Source of the DNA: an uncultured Oribacterium sp.
GTDB lineage: Bacteria; Bacillota; Clostridia; Lachnospirales; Lachnospiraceae
Direction: 5' to 3'
Length of the DNA: 11,737 nucleotides
Assembly: GCA_937927445.1 (NCBI GenBank)
Contig: CALAOB010000154.1
Location: 1 to 11,737, forward strand
The number at the start of each line of letters is the position of its first letter. Within the stretch, counting starts at the first letter, position 1. Below are positions 6,539-11,737 of this stretch, piece by piece. Under the pieces are notes generated by a model that worked only from the letters and a program-made list of their open reading frames with translations, was not told where the DNA came from and did no database searches. A program made the translations under genes and the position numbers.

Positions 6539-7714
6539 TTACAAATGTGCGGCGACCACGCGGTCGTTTCCGCCGAAGTCGCGGATGACGGTCACTTCCT
6601 GGAAACCGGCGGCTGCGAGGAGTGCCGGGACGCTCTCGCCCTGGTCGTAGCCGATTTCGAGGTAGATGCGTCCGCCGGGCTTCAGGTAGTGCACGGATTC
6701 CTCTGCGAGGATGCGGTAGAAGCGCAGTCCGTCGGCGGTTCCGTCGAGGGCGATGCGCGGCTCGTAGTCCCGGACCTCGGGCTCGAGTTCGTCCACCACC
6801 GAGGACGGGATGTACGGCGGGTTCGAGACGATGACGTCGTAGCGCTTCATCTGTCCGTCTTCTGTGCGTTCGGCCAATGCTGAGAACATGTCACTCCGCA
6901 GGAGGGTAAAGTCGACCGTTGCGTTCTGAAGATGCACTTCCGTCCGCGGATCGGCGCCCGGCAGAGCCGCGACTTCGGCAGTGGTTTCGTCCGGCGACAC
7001 AACGCATGGCGTCAGAGCAGTGGCGGTATCCTCCGCTGTTATCAACAGCCGCTCGGCGTTCCGGCGCGCGATGGCGAGCGCGGCGTCAGAGATATCCACC
7101 GCCGTGGTGTCGCGGAAAGCGCCGAATTTCGTGAGGGCGATGGCGATGCAGCCGGAACCGGTGCAGACATCGAGGAGCGACGCGCCTTTGTTATCCACAT
7201 GTGAGAGAAAATCCGGACACTTATCCACCGTATATTCAGAGGCGGATGTGTTCTCCGTCGGGTTCTCCACATCTGTACGCTGTGCACATGCCGGGACGGT
7301 ACCCGACGGTGCTGCACAGACGGATGTGATCTGCTCCGGCATGAGGTTTCCGAGTACCGCATCCACGAGGGTCTCGGTGTCGGCCCGCGGACAGAGCACG
7401 TCCTTCGTTACGACGAAGTCGAGTCCATAGAAGCCGGCGGTGCCGAGGATCTGCTGGAGAGGTTCCCGTCGCCTGCGGCGGTCAACATTGGCCTGAAACA
7501 GCGTGGTCGCAGCCGACAGTGCTTCCGCGTCGGGCAGCACCCGCGGGATCAGGGCCTCCGGCGCGTCGTGCTCGTAGAGCAGGTACTGCGCAGGTGAAAG
7601 CTGATAGGCGGACATAAGAAGAGCCCGCGCATCGTAGCGCGGGTCCGGCACCTGAGCGGTGTTCAGTTTTTCCGTCGCTTCATCGAGAAGCTGACGCAGC
7701 GTGGTGATCGGCAT
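6539..7714 (-). CDS. prmC: Release factor glutamine N5-methyltransferase with two insertions
   Basis: PrmC methylates the GGQ glutamine of release factors using S-adenosylmethionine. The N-terminal release-factor-binding helical domain spans about 1-80. EPLQQILGTAGFYGLDF (84-100) and CPRADTETLV (108-117) lead into the methyltransferase fold. The cofactor loop is LDVCTGSGCIAIAL (181-194), the catalytic NPPY is 298-301 in VIVSNPPYIPS, and the C-terminus is RDFGGNDRVVAAHL. At 391 residues it is about 100 longer than usual. The excess is two polar, low-complexity inserts at about 126-178 and 226-268, one on each side of the cofactor-binding motif. Core motifs are intact, so activity is expected. 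The ATG at 7714 follows GAAGGAG, directly after a possible 22-codon leader ORF. Those inserts contain DnaA-box-like sequences on the opposite strand. Confidence 0.94.
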   Translation of the reverse strand: MPITTLRQLLDEATEKLNTAQVPDPRYDARALLMSAYQLSPAQYLLYEHDAPEALIPRVLPDAEALSAATTLFQANVDRRRRREPLQQILGTAGFYGLDFVVTKDVLCPRADTETLVDAVLGNLMPEQITSVCAAPSGTVPACAQRTDVENPTENTSASEYTVDKCPDFLSHVDNKGASLLDVCTGSGCIAIALTKFGAFRDTTAVDISDAALAIARRNAERLLITAEDTATALTPCVVSPDETTAEVAALPGADPRTEVHLQNATVDFTLLRSDMFSALAERTEDGQMKRYDVIVSNPPYIPSSVVDELEPEVRDYEPRIALDGTADGLRFYRILAEESVHYLKPGGRIYLEIGYDQGESVPALLAAAGFQEVTVIRDFGGNDRVVAAHL

Positions 7715-7723
7715 GTTTCTCCT

Positions 7724-7792
7724 TCATAAATGTATCCGAAAATCGGCACATGATGATGCAACGAGCCTCGCAGAATATGCAGCGCAGATCAT
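7724..7792 (-). CDS. Candidate 22-residue leader peptide upstream of prmC
   Basis: A short ORF starting at the ATG 7792..7790, with AAGGAG 7 bases upstream, as good a start signal as any gene here. It reads MICAAYSARLVASSCADFRI then HL and ends in TGA at 7726..7724. That stop sits in the stretch that also forms the prmC ribosome binding site, 9 bases before the prmC ATG, so a ribosome finishing it would cover the prmC start region. I see no homology. The evidence is placement and ribosome binding site only; chance occurrence is possible. Confidence 0.4.
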   Translation of the reverse strand: MICAAYSARLVASSCADFRIHL

Positions 7793-7853
7793 GATGTATC
7801 TCCTTATGTGCGTTCGAAAAGCCGTTGCGTGATGAATCGATGCATGCGATCCG

Positions 7854-8969
7854 CTATGAATTTTCGATCACCGGTTTTCCGTCGACGACCGGGATGTCCA
7901 CCAGGGTGGAGTGCACGTCGGATGGGCGGTCGGAGAAGTCGAGGCCGAAGGTCTGCTTCTCGAACGCGCGCCAGTCGAAGACGCGCTCGACGGCAGCGAT
8001 GGCTACCTCGATCTCGTCGCGATCCGGCTCACGCGTGGTGAGGCCCTGCATCCACATACCCGGGATGAAGAGGAGACGGGTCAGCGCGTTATCATGCGTA
8101 CCGACGAGGCGCAGTACCTCGAAGCTGACGCCGGCGATGACCGGAATCAGGATGATACGGCTGAGGAGACGCATCCAGATGGTATCAACGCGGATCACCA
8201 TGAAGAGAAGGATGGAGATCAGCATGACATAGACGATGAAGCTGGTGCCGCAGCGCTTGTGCTCCTTGCTGGAGACGGCGACATTGTCCACCGTCAGCGG
8301 GAGGCCGTGCTCGACACAGTTGATGCACTTGTGCTCGGCGCCGTGGTACTGGAAGGTACGCGCGATGTCCGGCGTGCGGGAAATCACTTTAATATAGATG
8401 ATAAAAAGCAGCACACGAATCACGCCCTCGATGAGGCCGAGCAGCGATTCATGCGGCAGCAGCGGCTTCAGGAAGCCAGCGATCCAGGTCGGAAAAATCA
8501 CGAAGAGGAGCATCGCGACCACGAAGGAAAAGACCATAACGATCGTTTCGAGCACCGGCTCGAGCTTATCGCCGAAGGTCCGGTCCAGCCAGGCCTCAAA
8601 CTTCGTCGGCTCCTTCTCCGCATCCTCCGGGTCATCCTCGAGGAAGGACGCGCTGAAGGTGAGGCAGCGCATGCCGAGCACCATGGAATCCACGAAGGAG
8701 AAGACGCCGCGGATCAGCGGTGCCTTCAGGAACGGATGCTTATCTGTCATGGAGATGTACGTATCCTCCATCACCGCGATGGAGCCATCCGGCTTCCGGA
8801 CCCCCACGGAATAGCGCTGGCCGTTCCGCATCATCATCCCCTCGATGACGGCCTGTCCGCCGATGCCACTGTAGATCTGGGACTGCGGGGCCGATGGTGG
8901 TGTCAGATTCTCTGCCGGGATTTCTGAATTCGTTGTACTGTTTAAAGAATTCTTTTCTGTATCTGTCAT
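7854..8969 (-). CDS. yqhQ: DUF1385 family membrane protein, YqhQ-like
   Basis: A 371-residue integral membrane protein of unknown biochemical function, widespread in Firmicutes and often next to rpmE, prmC and prfA, as here. Family signatures are GGQAVIEGMMMR (37-48), YHGAEHKCINCVEHG (208-222), EHKRCGTSF (236-244) and PGMWMQGLTTREPD (303-316). The His/Cys content of the central motifs suggests a possible metal site, which is an inference. Hydrophobic segments lie at about 141-161, 178-195, 243-260 and 270-290. The first 30 or so residues are polar and Ser/Thr/Pro-rich, outside the conserved domain. The start is the ATG at 8969. Its ribosome binding site is weak (AGAAAG), but later ATGs would cut into the first conserved motif. 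The promoter at 9103-9132 leaves an untranslated leader of about 125 bases. Confidence 0.93.
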   Translation of the reverse strand: MTDTEKNSLNSTTNSEIPAENLTPPSAPQSQIYSGIGGQAVIEGMMMRNGQRYSVGVRKPDGSIAVMEDTYISMTDKHPFLKAPLIRGVFSFVDSMVLGMRCLTFSASFLEDDPEDAEKEPTKFEAWLDRTFGDKLEPVLETIVMVFSFVVAMLLFVIFPTWIAGFLKPLLPHESLLGLIEGVIRVLLFIIYIKVISRTPDIARTFQYHGAEHKCINCVEHGLPLTVDNVAVSSKEHKRCGTSFIVYVMLISILLFMVIRVDTIWMRLLSRIILIPVIAGVSFEVLRLVGTHDNALTRLLFIPGMWMQGLTTREPDRDEIEVAIAAVERVFDWRAFEKQTFGLDFSDRPSDVHSTLVDIPVVDGKPVIENS

Positions 8970-9039
8970 ATCGCTTTCTGGATTTCTTTCTTTTATGTCA
9001 AACGTGCTTTTTCCACATCGTTCTCAAACCACTTCATAT

Positions 9040-9056
9040 CCTGTTCCTGAAACAGG
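9040..9056 (-). other. Small hairpin in the yqhQ 5' leader
   Basis: CCTGTT at 9040-9045 pairs with AACAGG at 9051-9056 around a 5-base loop. It lies in the untranslated leader between the predicted transcription start (near 9096) and the yqhQ ATG. The stem is short, with no nearby T-run. Apart from this hairpin and the promoter, I see nothing else in the leader. Confidence 0.35.
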
Positions 9057-9102
9057 CATCAGAATAGTAAATACCTGCTAAATAGAAGAAAAACACATCA
9101 AG

Positions 9103-9132
9103 ATTATAAAATTTCACGCACCTAAGTGTAAA
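9103..9132 (-). promoter_or_regulatory. Sigma-A-type promoter for the yqhQ-prmC-prfA operon
   Basis: On the minus strand, TTTACA (-35, 9132..9127, 5 of 6 consensus bases) is followed after 18 bp by a perfect TATAAT (-10, 9108..9103). It lies downstream of the rpmE terminator and upstream of yqhQ, where a new promoter is needed. The surrounding bases are AT-rich. It would drive the operon toward lower coordinates. Confidence 0.75.
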
Positions 9133-9239
9133 CGATGGAAAACATGAATTCAATAACAGGAAAGTGAAACTTTTATGACGGCGGACGACGCTCTCATGGA
9201 TACGTATAAAGAAACGATGCCATATACATGAATCTGTAC

Positions 9240-9283
9240 AAAAAAATCCCACACCTGCACCTCGCGGATACAGGTATGGGACT
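9240..9283 (-). terminator. Intrinsic terminator of rpmE
   Basis: On the minus strand an 11-bp stem (TCCCATACCTG with CAGGTGTGGGA, one G-U pair; 9281..9271 and 9257..9247) closes a 13-base loop. It can be extended slightly at its base and is followed by seven T (9246..9240). It begins about 22 bp after the rpmE stop. This is the clearest terminator in the window. Confidence 0.92.
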
Positions 9284-9304
9284 GTGTTTTCAGCTTCGTA
9301 TAAA

Positions 9305-9505
9305 TTAAGCAAGACCAAACTTCTTGTTGAACTTATCGATCTGACCCTTCAGGCTGGATGCCTTCTCCTTACCAGTGTAGAATGAGTGGCAAGCAGAGCA
9401 AACCTCGACGTGGATCTCCGGCTTTGTGGAGCCAGTTACGAATGTGTTACCGCAGTTGCAGGTAACGGTAGCCTGATAATACTTTGGATGGATTCCTTCC
9501 TTCAT
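9305..9505 (-). CDS. rpmE: 50S ribosomal protein L31, zinc-binding (C+) form
   Basis: The 66-residue L31 protein bridges the large and small ribosomal subunits. It begins MKEGIHPKYY and has the four zinc-ligand cysteines of the C+ form (C16 and C18 in CNCGN, C36 and C39 in CSACH), then HSFYTGKEK and a basic C-terminus ending in KKFGLA. Length is standard. The ATG at 9505 is preceded by AGAGGT, and a perfect 8-bp hairpin lies just upstream of that site. A strong terminator follows, so it looks monocistronic despite its conserved neighbourhood with prmC and prfA. In many bacteria the zinc form is replaced by a cysteine-free paralogue under zinc starvation; none is visible here. Confidence 0.98.
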   Translation of the reverse strand: MKEGIHPKYYQATVTCNCGNTFVTGSTKPEIHVEVCSACHSFYTGKEKASSLKGQIDKFNKKFGLA

Positions 9506-9520
9506 CTCGTACCTCTTTCT

Positions 9521-9539
9521 GCATGGTTCCCAACCATGC
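9521..9539 (-). promoter_or_regulatory. rpmE: Hairpin before the rpmE ribosome binding site (candidate L31 leader)
   Basis: GCATGGTT (9521-9528) and AACCATGC (9532-9539) form a perfect 8-bp stem with a 3-base loop. In the transcript it ends about 5 bases before the rpmE ribosome binding site. The leader between it and the putative promoter is about 80 bases with further GC-rich complementarity. Structured autoregulatory L31 leaders are known in several phyla, including Firmicutes. Whether this one matches a described class needs a covariance-model search. Confidence 0.5.
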
Positions 9540-9612
9540 CAGCTTGCGTGTCGGCCGCTGAATGCAGTGCACTCCCGAGACTCGACCGCTTAGAAAATAG
9601 TTAAGCCTTTAT

Positions 9613-9641
9613 AAGCTACCATAAAGCGAAAAATATTGCAA
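9613..9641 (-). promoter_or_regulatory. rpmE: Tentative rpmE promoter
   Basis: Minus strand TTGCAA (9641..9636), then 17 bp, then TAGCTT (9618..9613). The -35 is fair and the -10 is poor; a TATAAA lies a few bases further on but its spacing is too long. The region between the end of the ATPase gene and rpmE is AT-rich and has no clear terminator, so some read-through from upstream is possible. Confidence 0.3.
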
Positions 9642-9645
9642 GACC

Positions 9646-11040
9646 TCAGCGCTTAATTTTAATGACTGCGGTCGGGGATTTCGTGCTTCCATCCCGATAG
9701 ATGTCGCCGCTTTCAATCATCGGGTTGATCACGTCTTTTAAAAATCGAGATCGATTCGAATAACCATAGGCACTCTGGAGATCTTTAACCTTCATCGGTC
9801 CGTTTTCTTTCAGGAGTTTCCACACTTTATTTTCACTCGCCGTATACTCTACCGAACGCGGTGCTTCATCCACACGATATAAAACATCATATAATTTCAG
9901 ATTTAAAAATCCGGGATAAATCGAAATCACCGGCTGGAGCTGCTCGGAGAATGCCTTATAGGCCTCCATCATCGTGAGAAATCCGGTTCCACCACGCTCC
10001 ATCAGATTTGCGACATCCAGACAGGCGGCGATAATCGAATTTCTTCGGATCGACGGAATCGAACCCAGCGGATATTCCGCATATCCCTTCGGCAGCAGCC
10101 ACGATCCCGGAGAAACGATTTCCATCCGATCATTATAGATATCCACATCGATCTGCGTCCCGGAAATCGAATAATCACGGTGTGCGATGGCATTCACCAG
10201 AGCTTCTCGTATCGCCTCCTTAGGGTAGGAACGGATTTCCTTACGTCCGCCGTTCGCCGTCTTCTGCCACCCGCTTTTCGTATTTCGCTCAATAAAACGC
10301 AACGCGTTCTCGAAGACAAGCGCGATCGAGCCCTTGAATCTCGCACTATCCAGCACGGTGCCCGCTTTATTCATCCCCTTCCAGAGACGACAGCAGATCA
10401 TCGTGTCATCCCGTTCATATCCATCGCGGAACATGATGAATCCAGATTTTGCGAAGCCGTCCTTCGATACGATTTCCTCACTCTGCAGCTCTTTTAAAGA
10501 CGGCACGGCACCATCATTTCGATATTCCCTGCAGAGCGTCAGATAATCTGTCCACTCTTCCTCACGATAGTGCTCCTCCGTTGTTTCATTGTCCACACCA
10601 TAACGCCTTTTGGATAATGAAATAATATCTTCTGGTGTTGCTGGTGTAGAATTACCATTTCCCCGGATATACACCGTTTCGTTGAAATCACCTTCTCGAT
10701 ATCTGACAACCGATTCCGCAGGCAGTACTTTTATTCCCAGCACAAAATGATCTGCCGTTTCATCTACGCTTCGCATCATGTAGCTGATTTTCACATGAGG
10801 AAAAATGTTCCGGTCATTTACCTTAGCCACCAGATTTTTAGTCTGATCAATTTCGTTCAAATCCAGGCCAAAGGCTTCGCCAACATTGGACACGCCCACA
10901 AAGATGATTCCCCCCTGATCATTCGCATATCCGACGATGGTCTTCGCCCATTTCACAGGATTATCCTGCTTCAGAAGCGCTTTAAACTCATATTCCGTAT
11001 CCTCCGTTACGACATCAGGGAATAATTCCGAAATCTTCAT
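9646..11040 (-). CDS. AlbA_2/Schlafen-type and GHKL ATPase-domain protein with winged helix (COG2865 type)
   Basis: A 464-residue protein of the family often annotated as ATP-binding protein or putative transcriptional regulator. The N-terminal AlbA_2 (AAA_4) domain covers about 12-145, with EYEFK (17-21), AKTIVGYANDQGGIIFVGVS (32-51) and IRGNGNSTPA (125-134). A GHKL-like ATPase region covers about 235-390, with the N-box EALVNAIAHRDYS (279-291) and a glycine loop ERGGTGF (348-354). A winged helix ends the protein (about 402-464). It may bind nucleic acid through the two ends, with ATP controlling the state; this is inference from domain type. It is not a helicase despite RecG-related names in databases. 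I chose the ATG at 11040 because GGAGGAG lies 4 bases before it; a start 7 codons upstream lacks a ribosome binding site. The gene is visibly more AT-rich than the operon below it, which suggests transfer. Its promoter lies inside a repeated element. Confidence 0.9.
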   Translation of the reverse strand: MKISELFPDVVTEDTEYEFKALLKQDNPVKWAKTIVGYANDQGGIIFVGVSNVGEAFGLDLNEIDQTKNLVAKVNDRNIFPHVKISYMMRSVDETADHFVLGIKVLPAESVVRYREGDFNETVYIRGNGNSTPATPEDIISLSKRRYGVDNETTEEHYREEEWTDYLTLCREYRNDGAVPSLKELQSEEIVSKDGFAKSGFIMFRDGYERDDTMICCRLWKGMNKAGTVLDSARFKGSIALVFENALRFIERNTKSGWQKTANGGRKEIRSYPKEAIREALVNAIAHRDYSISGTQIDVDIYNDRMEIVSPGSWLLPKGYAEYPLGSIPSIRRNSIIAACLDVANLMERGGTGFLTMMEAYKAFSEQLQPVISIYPGFLNLKLYDVLYRVDEAPRSVEYTASENKVWKLLKENGPMKVKDLQSAYGYSNRSRFLKDVINPMIESGDIYRDGSTKSPTAVIKIKR

Positions 11041-11064
11041 AGCGCTCCTCCATTTCACCATCCA

Positions 11065-11122
11065 AACATTGTACAGACATTATACAACAGCCAGCACAAC
11101 ATTGTACAGACATTGGACAATA
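11065..11122. promoter_or_regulatory. Two 23-bp operator-like repeats around the ATPase gene promoter
   Basis: Near-identical 23-bp direct repeats start at 11067 and 11100, 33 bp apart (about three helical turns). A 17-bp core, AACATTGTACAGACATT, is identical in both (11065-11081 and 11098-11114). Each copy is also an imperfect dyad, TTGTAC facing TACAA or GGACAA. This is the layout expected for cooperative binding of a dimeric repressor or activator. The predicted promoter elements each lie within one copy. Confidence 0.75.
11079..11108 (-). promoter_or_regulatory. Promoter of the COG2865-type gene
   Basis: Minus strand TGTACA (-35, 11108..11103, 4 of 6 consensus) is separated by 18 bp from a perfect TATAAT (-10, 11084..11079). 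Transcription would start near 11072, giving a leader of about 30 bases before the ATG at 11040. The -35 lies in the upstream repeat and the -10 in the downstream repeat, so a protein bound there should block or alter initiation. Confidence 0.65.
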
Positions 11123-11158
11123 TTTCTTTGAACTTTGAAGGAAGCCCGCCCCTCCTTA

Positions 11159-11234
11159 TATAACTTTATATAACTCTTTATAACTTTTTGCTTATTATAT
11201 AACTCTTTATAACTCTATATAACTCTTTATAACT
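11159..11234. repeat. 10-bp tandem repeats (TATAACTCTT family)
   Basis: TATAACT begins at 11159, 11169, 11179, 11198, 11208, 11218 and 11228. The step is exactly 10 bp, except one 19-bp step where a diverged unit sits. Typical units read TATAACTCTT, TATAACTTTA or TATAACTCTA. The array is AT-rich, in phase with the DNA helix, and lies about 50-125 bp upstream of the predicted promoter of the ATPase gene. It is far too short-period for a CRISPR array. Confidence 0.9.
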
Positions 11235-11277
11235 TTTCTCGTACAGCATTACCCGCTCGAGCTAAAAAAGGCGTCAA

Positions 11278-11358
11278 TTTTTTGTTTGCCTGCATGGGGC
11301 GGGGCCGATATGTAAGTAGATAAAAGATGTATACCGGGGTGGGCAGGCAAACAAAAAA
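11278..11358. repeat. Perfect 16-bp inverted repeat with a G-rich core
   Basis: TTTTTTGTTTGCCTGC (11278-11293) and its exact reverse complement (11343-11358) flank a 49-bp core. Inside, plus-strand G-runs lie near both edges (GGGGCGGGG at 11296-11304 and GGGGTGGG at 11336-11343), with an AT-rich middle. The whole is 81 bp. It has the size of a tiny inverted-repeat element, but I see no target duplication. The right arm also supplies the T-run of the adjacent terminator. The stretch from 11239 to 11277 between this element and the decamer array holds nothing I recognise. Confidence 0.85.
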
Positions 11359-11384
11359 GAAGAGACGTCCGGTCTGGACGTCCC
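11352..11384 (-). terminator. Intrinsic terminator of the edge gene
   Basis: On the minus strand GGGACGTCC (11384..11376) pairs with GGACGTCTC (11370..11362) in a 9-bp stem with one G-U pair and a 5-base loop. TTCTTTTTTG follows (11361..11352). It lies about 80 bp after the stop of the gene at the window edge and should isolate the ATPase gene from that transcript. The 76 bases between it and that stop hold nothing I recognise. Confidence 0.8.
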
Positions 11385-11464
11385 TTAAAAACACAACTGG
11401 ATTAAGAAATAACCCCGGCTGAACTATTATGAAAATACTTCTGAAATCTGCGTCTGCCTGCGTA

Positions 11465-11737
11465 TCAGCGGTTAATTTTAATCGCGAGGCGGCTGTTCGG
11501 GTTGCTGCCTGGTTTTACGCCGGTCTTCTGCGGGCTACTGTCCGGATTTCCGTTTGTTTTCGTACCAGGATTTGAGCGGATACCGCTGTTCATGCGCGCA
11601 CCAGTGCTCGGAATCGGTTTTCCGTTTACGACGAACTGGCAGACCTCTTCGTTACTGGAGGTGCGCTCGAAGAGCTGGATCACCTCCTCGGCGGAGCTGG
11701 CCTTTTCATCCGACACGCGCTTGTGAATGATGTCGAC
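11465..11737 (-). CDS. C-terminal part of an unrecognised protein (partial)
   Basis: The frame is open to the window edge, so the start lies outside; 90 residues are visible. An internal GTG at 11716 has no convincing ribosome binding site and should not be taken as the start. The visible part begins VDIIHKRVSDEKASSAEEVI, a charged probable helix, followed by FERTSSNEEVCQFVVNGKPI (residues 23-42). A low-complexity tail of about 40 residues follows, rich in Asn, Gly, Pro, Ser and Lys (repeats such as NPGTKTN and PGSNPNS), ending LAIKINR. I do not recognise a family. The last residues and codons nearly match the end of the COG2865-type gene downstream. Base composition is closer to that of the main operon than to the ATPase gene. 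Confidence 0.65.
   Translation of the reverse strand, partial: VDIIHKRVSDEKASSAEEVIQLFERTSSNEEVCQFVVNGKPIPSTGARMNSGIRSNPGTKTNGNPDSSPQKTGVKPGSNPNSRLAIKINR

Noticed and set aside
7911..8927. 338-residue plus-strand ORF opposite yqhQ
   Set aside because: Shadow of the DUF1385 gene: its composition is dominated by Asp/Glu/His/Arg and it has no recognisable domain.
9034..9318. 94-residue minus-strand ORF between yqhQ and rpmE
   Set aside because: It spans the rpmE terminator and the yqhQ promoter, overlaps the end of rpmE, and has no family features.
11041..11061. Upstream start for the COG2865-type protein, 7 codons earlier
   Set aside because: GGAGGAG sits just before the ATG at 11040, and the extra residues would be encoded by that ribosome binding site region.
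11140..11158. AAGGAGGGG on the minus strand as a ribosome binding site for a hidden gene
   Set aside because: No ATG, GTG or TTG follows at usable distance, and no open frame with coding character leads toward the ATPase gene.
11157..11358. CRISPR array
   Set aside because: The 10-bp period leaves no spacers, and the inverted repeat occurs only once. No cas genes are nearby.
11714..11716. GTG at 11716 as the start of the edge gene
   Set aside because: The frame continues to the window edge without a stop, and no ribosome binding site precedes it, so this is an internal codon of a longer gene.

Overview
This window looks like a chromosomal segment of an anaerobic Clostridia bacterium, most likely a high-GC member of the Lachnospiraceae. 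That is an inference. It rests on the gene set (a DUF6472-type small Cys protein beside endonuclease III, a DUF1385/YqhQ protein next to rpmE, prmC and prfA), on AGGAGG-type ribosome binding sites, and on a short spore-type glycosidase motif. Every gene I can support is on the minus strand, so transcription runs from high to low coordinates.

Main operon, about 9130 down to 1. A strong sigma-A-like promoter (TTTACA, 18 bp, TATAAT; 9103-9132) starts a tightly packed run: a DUF1385/YqhQ membrane protein, a possible 22-codon leader ORF, prmC (release factor glutamine methyltransferase), prfA (release factor 1), a membrane-anchored GH18 glycosidase, a Sua5-type threonylcarbamoyl-AMP synthase, a dCMP deaminase, nth (endonuclease III), a small DUF6472 protein, trmL (tRNA wobble-ribose methyltransferase), and the first codons of one more gene that leaves the window at base 1. 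The theme is translation: PrmC methylates RF1, Sua5 begins t6A synthesis on tRNA, and TrmL modifies the tRNA wobble base. Nucleotide metabolism and DNA repair genes are carried along. Gaps between prmC and the dCMP deaminase gene are only about 10-20 bp. No terminator is visible inside the run.

rpmE, 9240-9641. A zinc-type ribosomal protein L31 gene stands alone, with a tentative promoter, a perfect hairpin just before its ribosome binding site (a candidate L31 leader) and a clear intrinsic terminator.

Accessory region, 9646-11737. A visibly more AT-rich gene encodes a Schlafen/AlbA_2 plus GHKL-ATPase plus winged-helix regulator-like protein (COG2865 type). Its promoter is embedded in two copies of a 23-bp partly dyad repeat, which suggests an operator. 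Upstream lie seven TATAACT units at 10-bp spacing and a perfect 16-bp inverted repeat around a G-rich core. Next come an intrinsic terminator and the 3' end of an unrecognised gene whose last six codons nearly match those of the ATPase gene.

Most worth a second look are the leader ORF ending in UGA directly at the prmC ribosome binding site, the two inserted segments in PrmC that carry a cluster of DnaA-box-like motifs, and the repeat architecture upstream of the COG2865-type gene.
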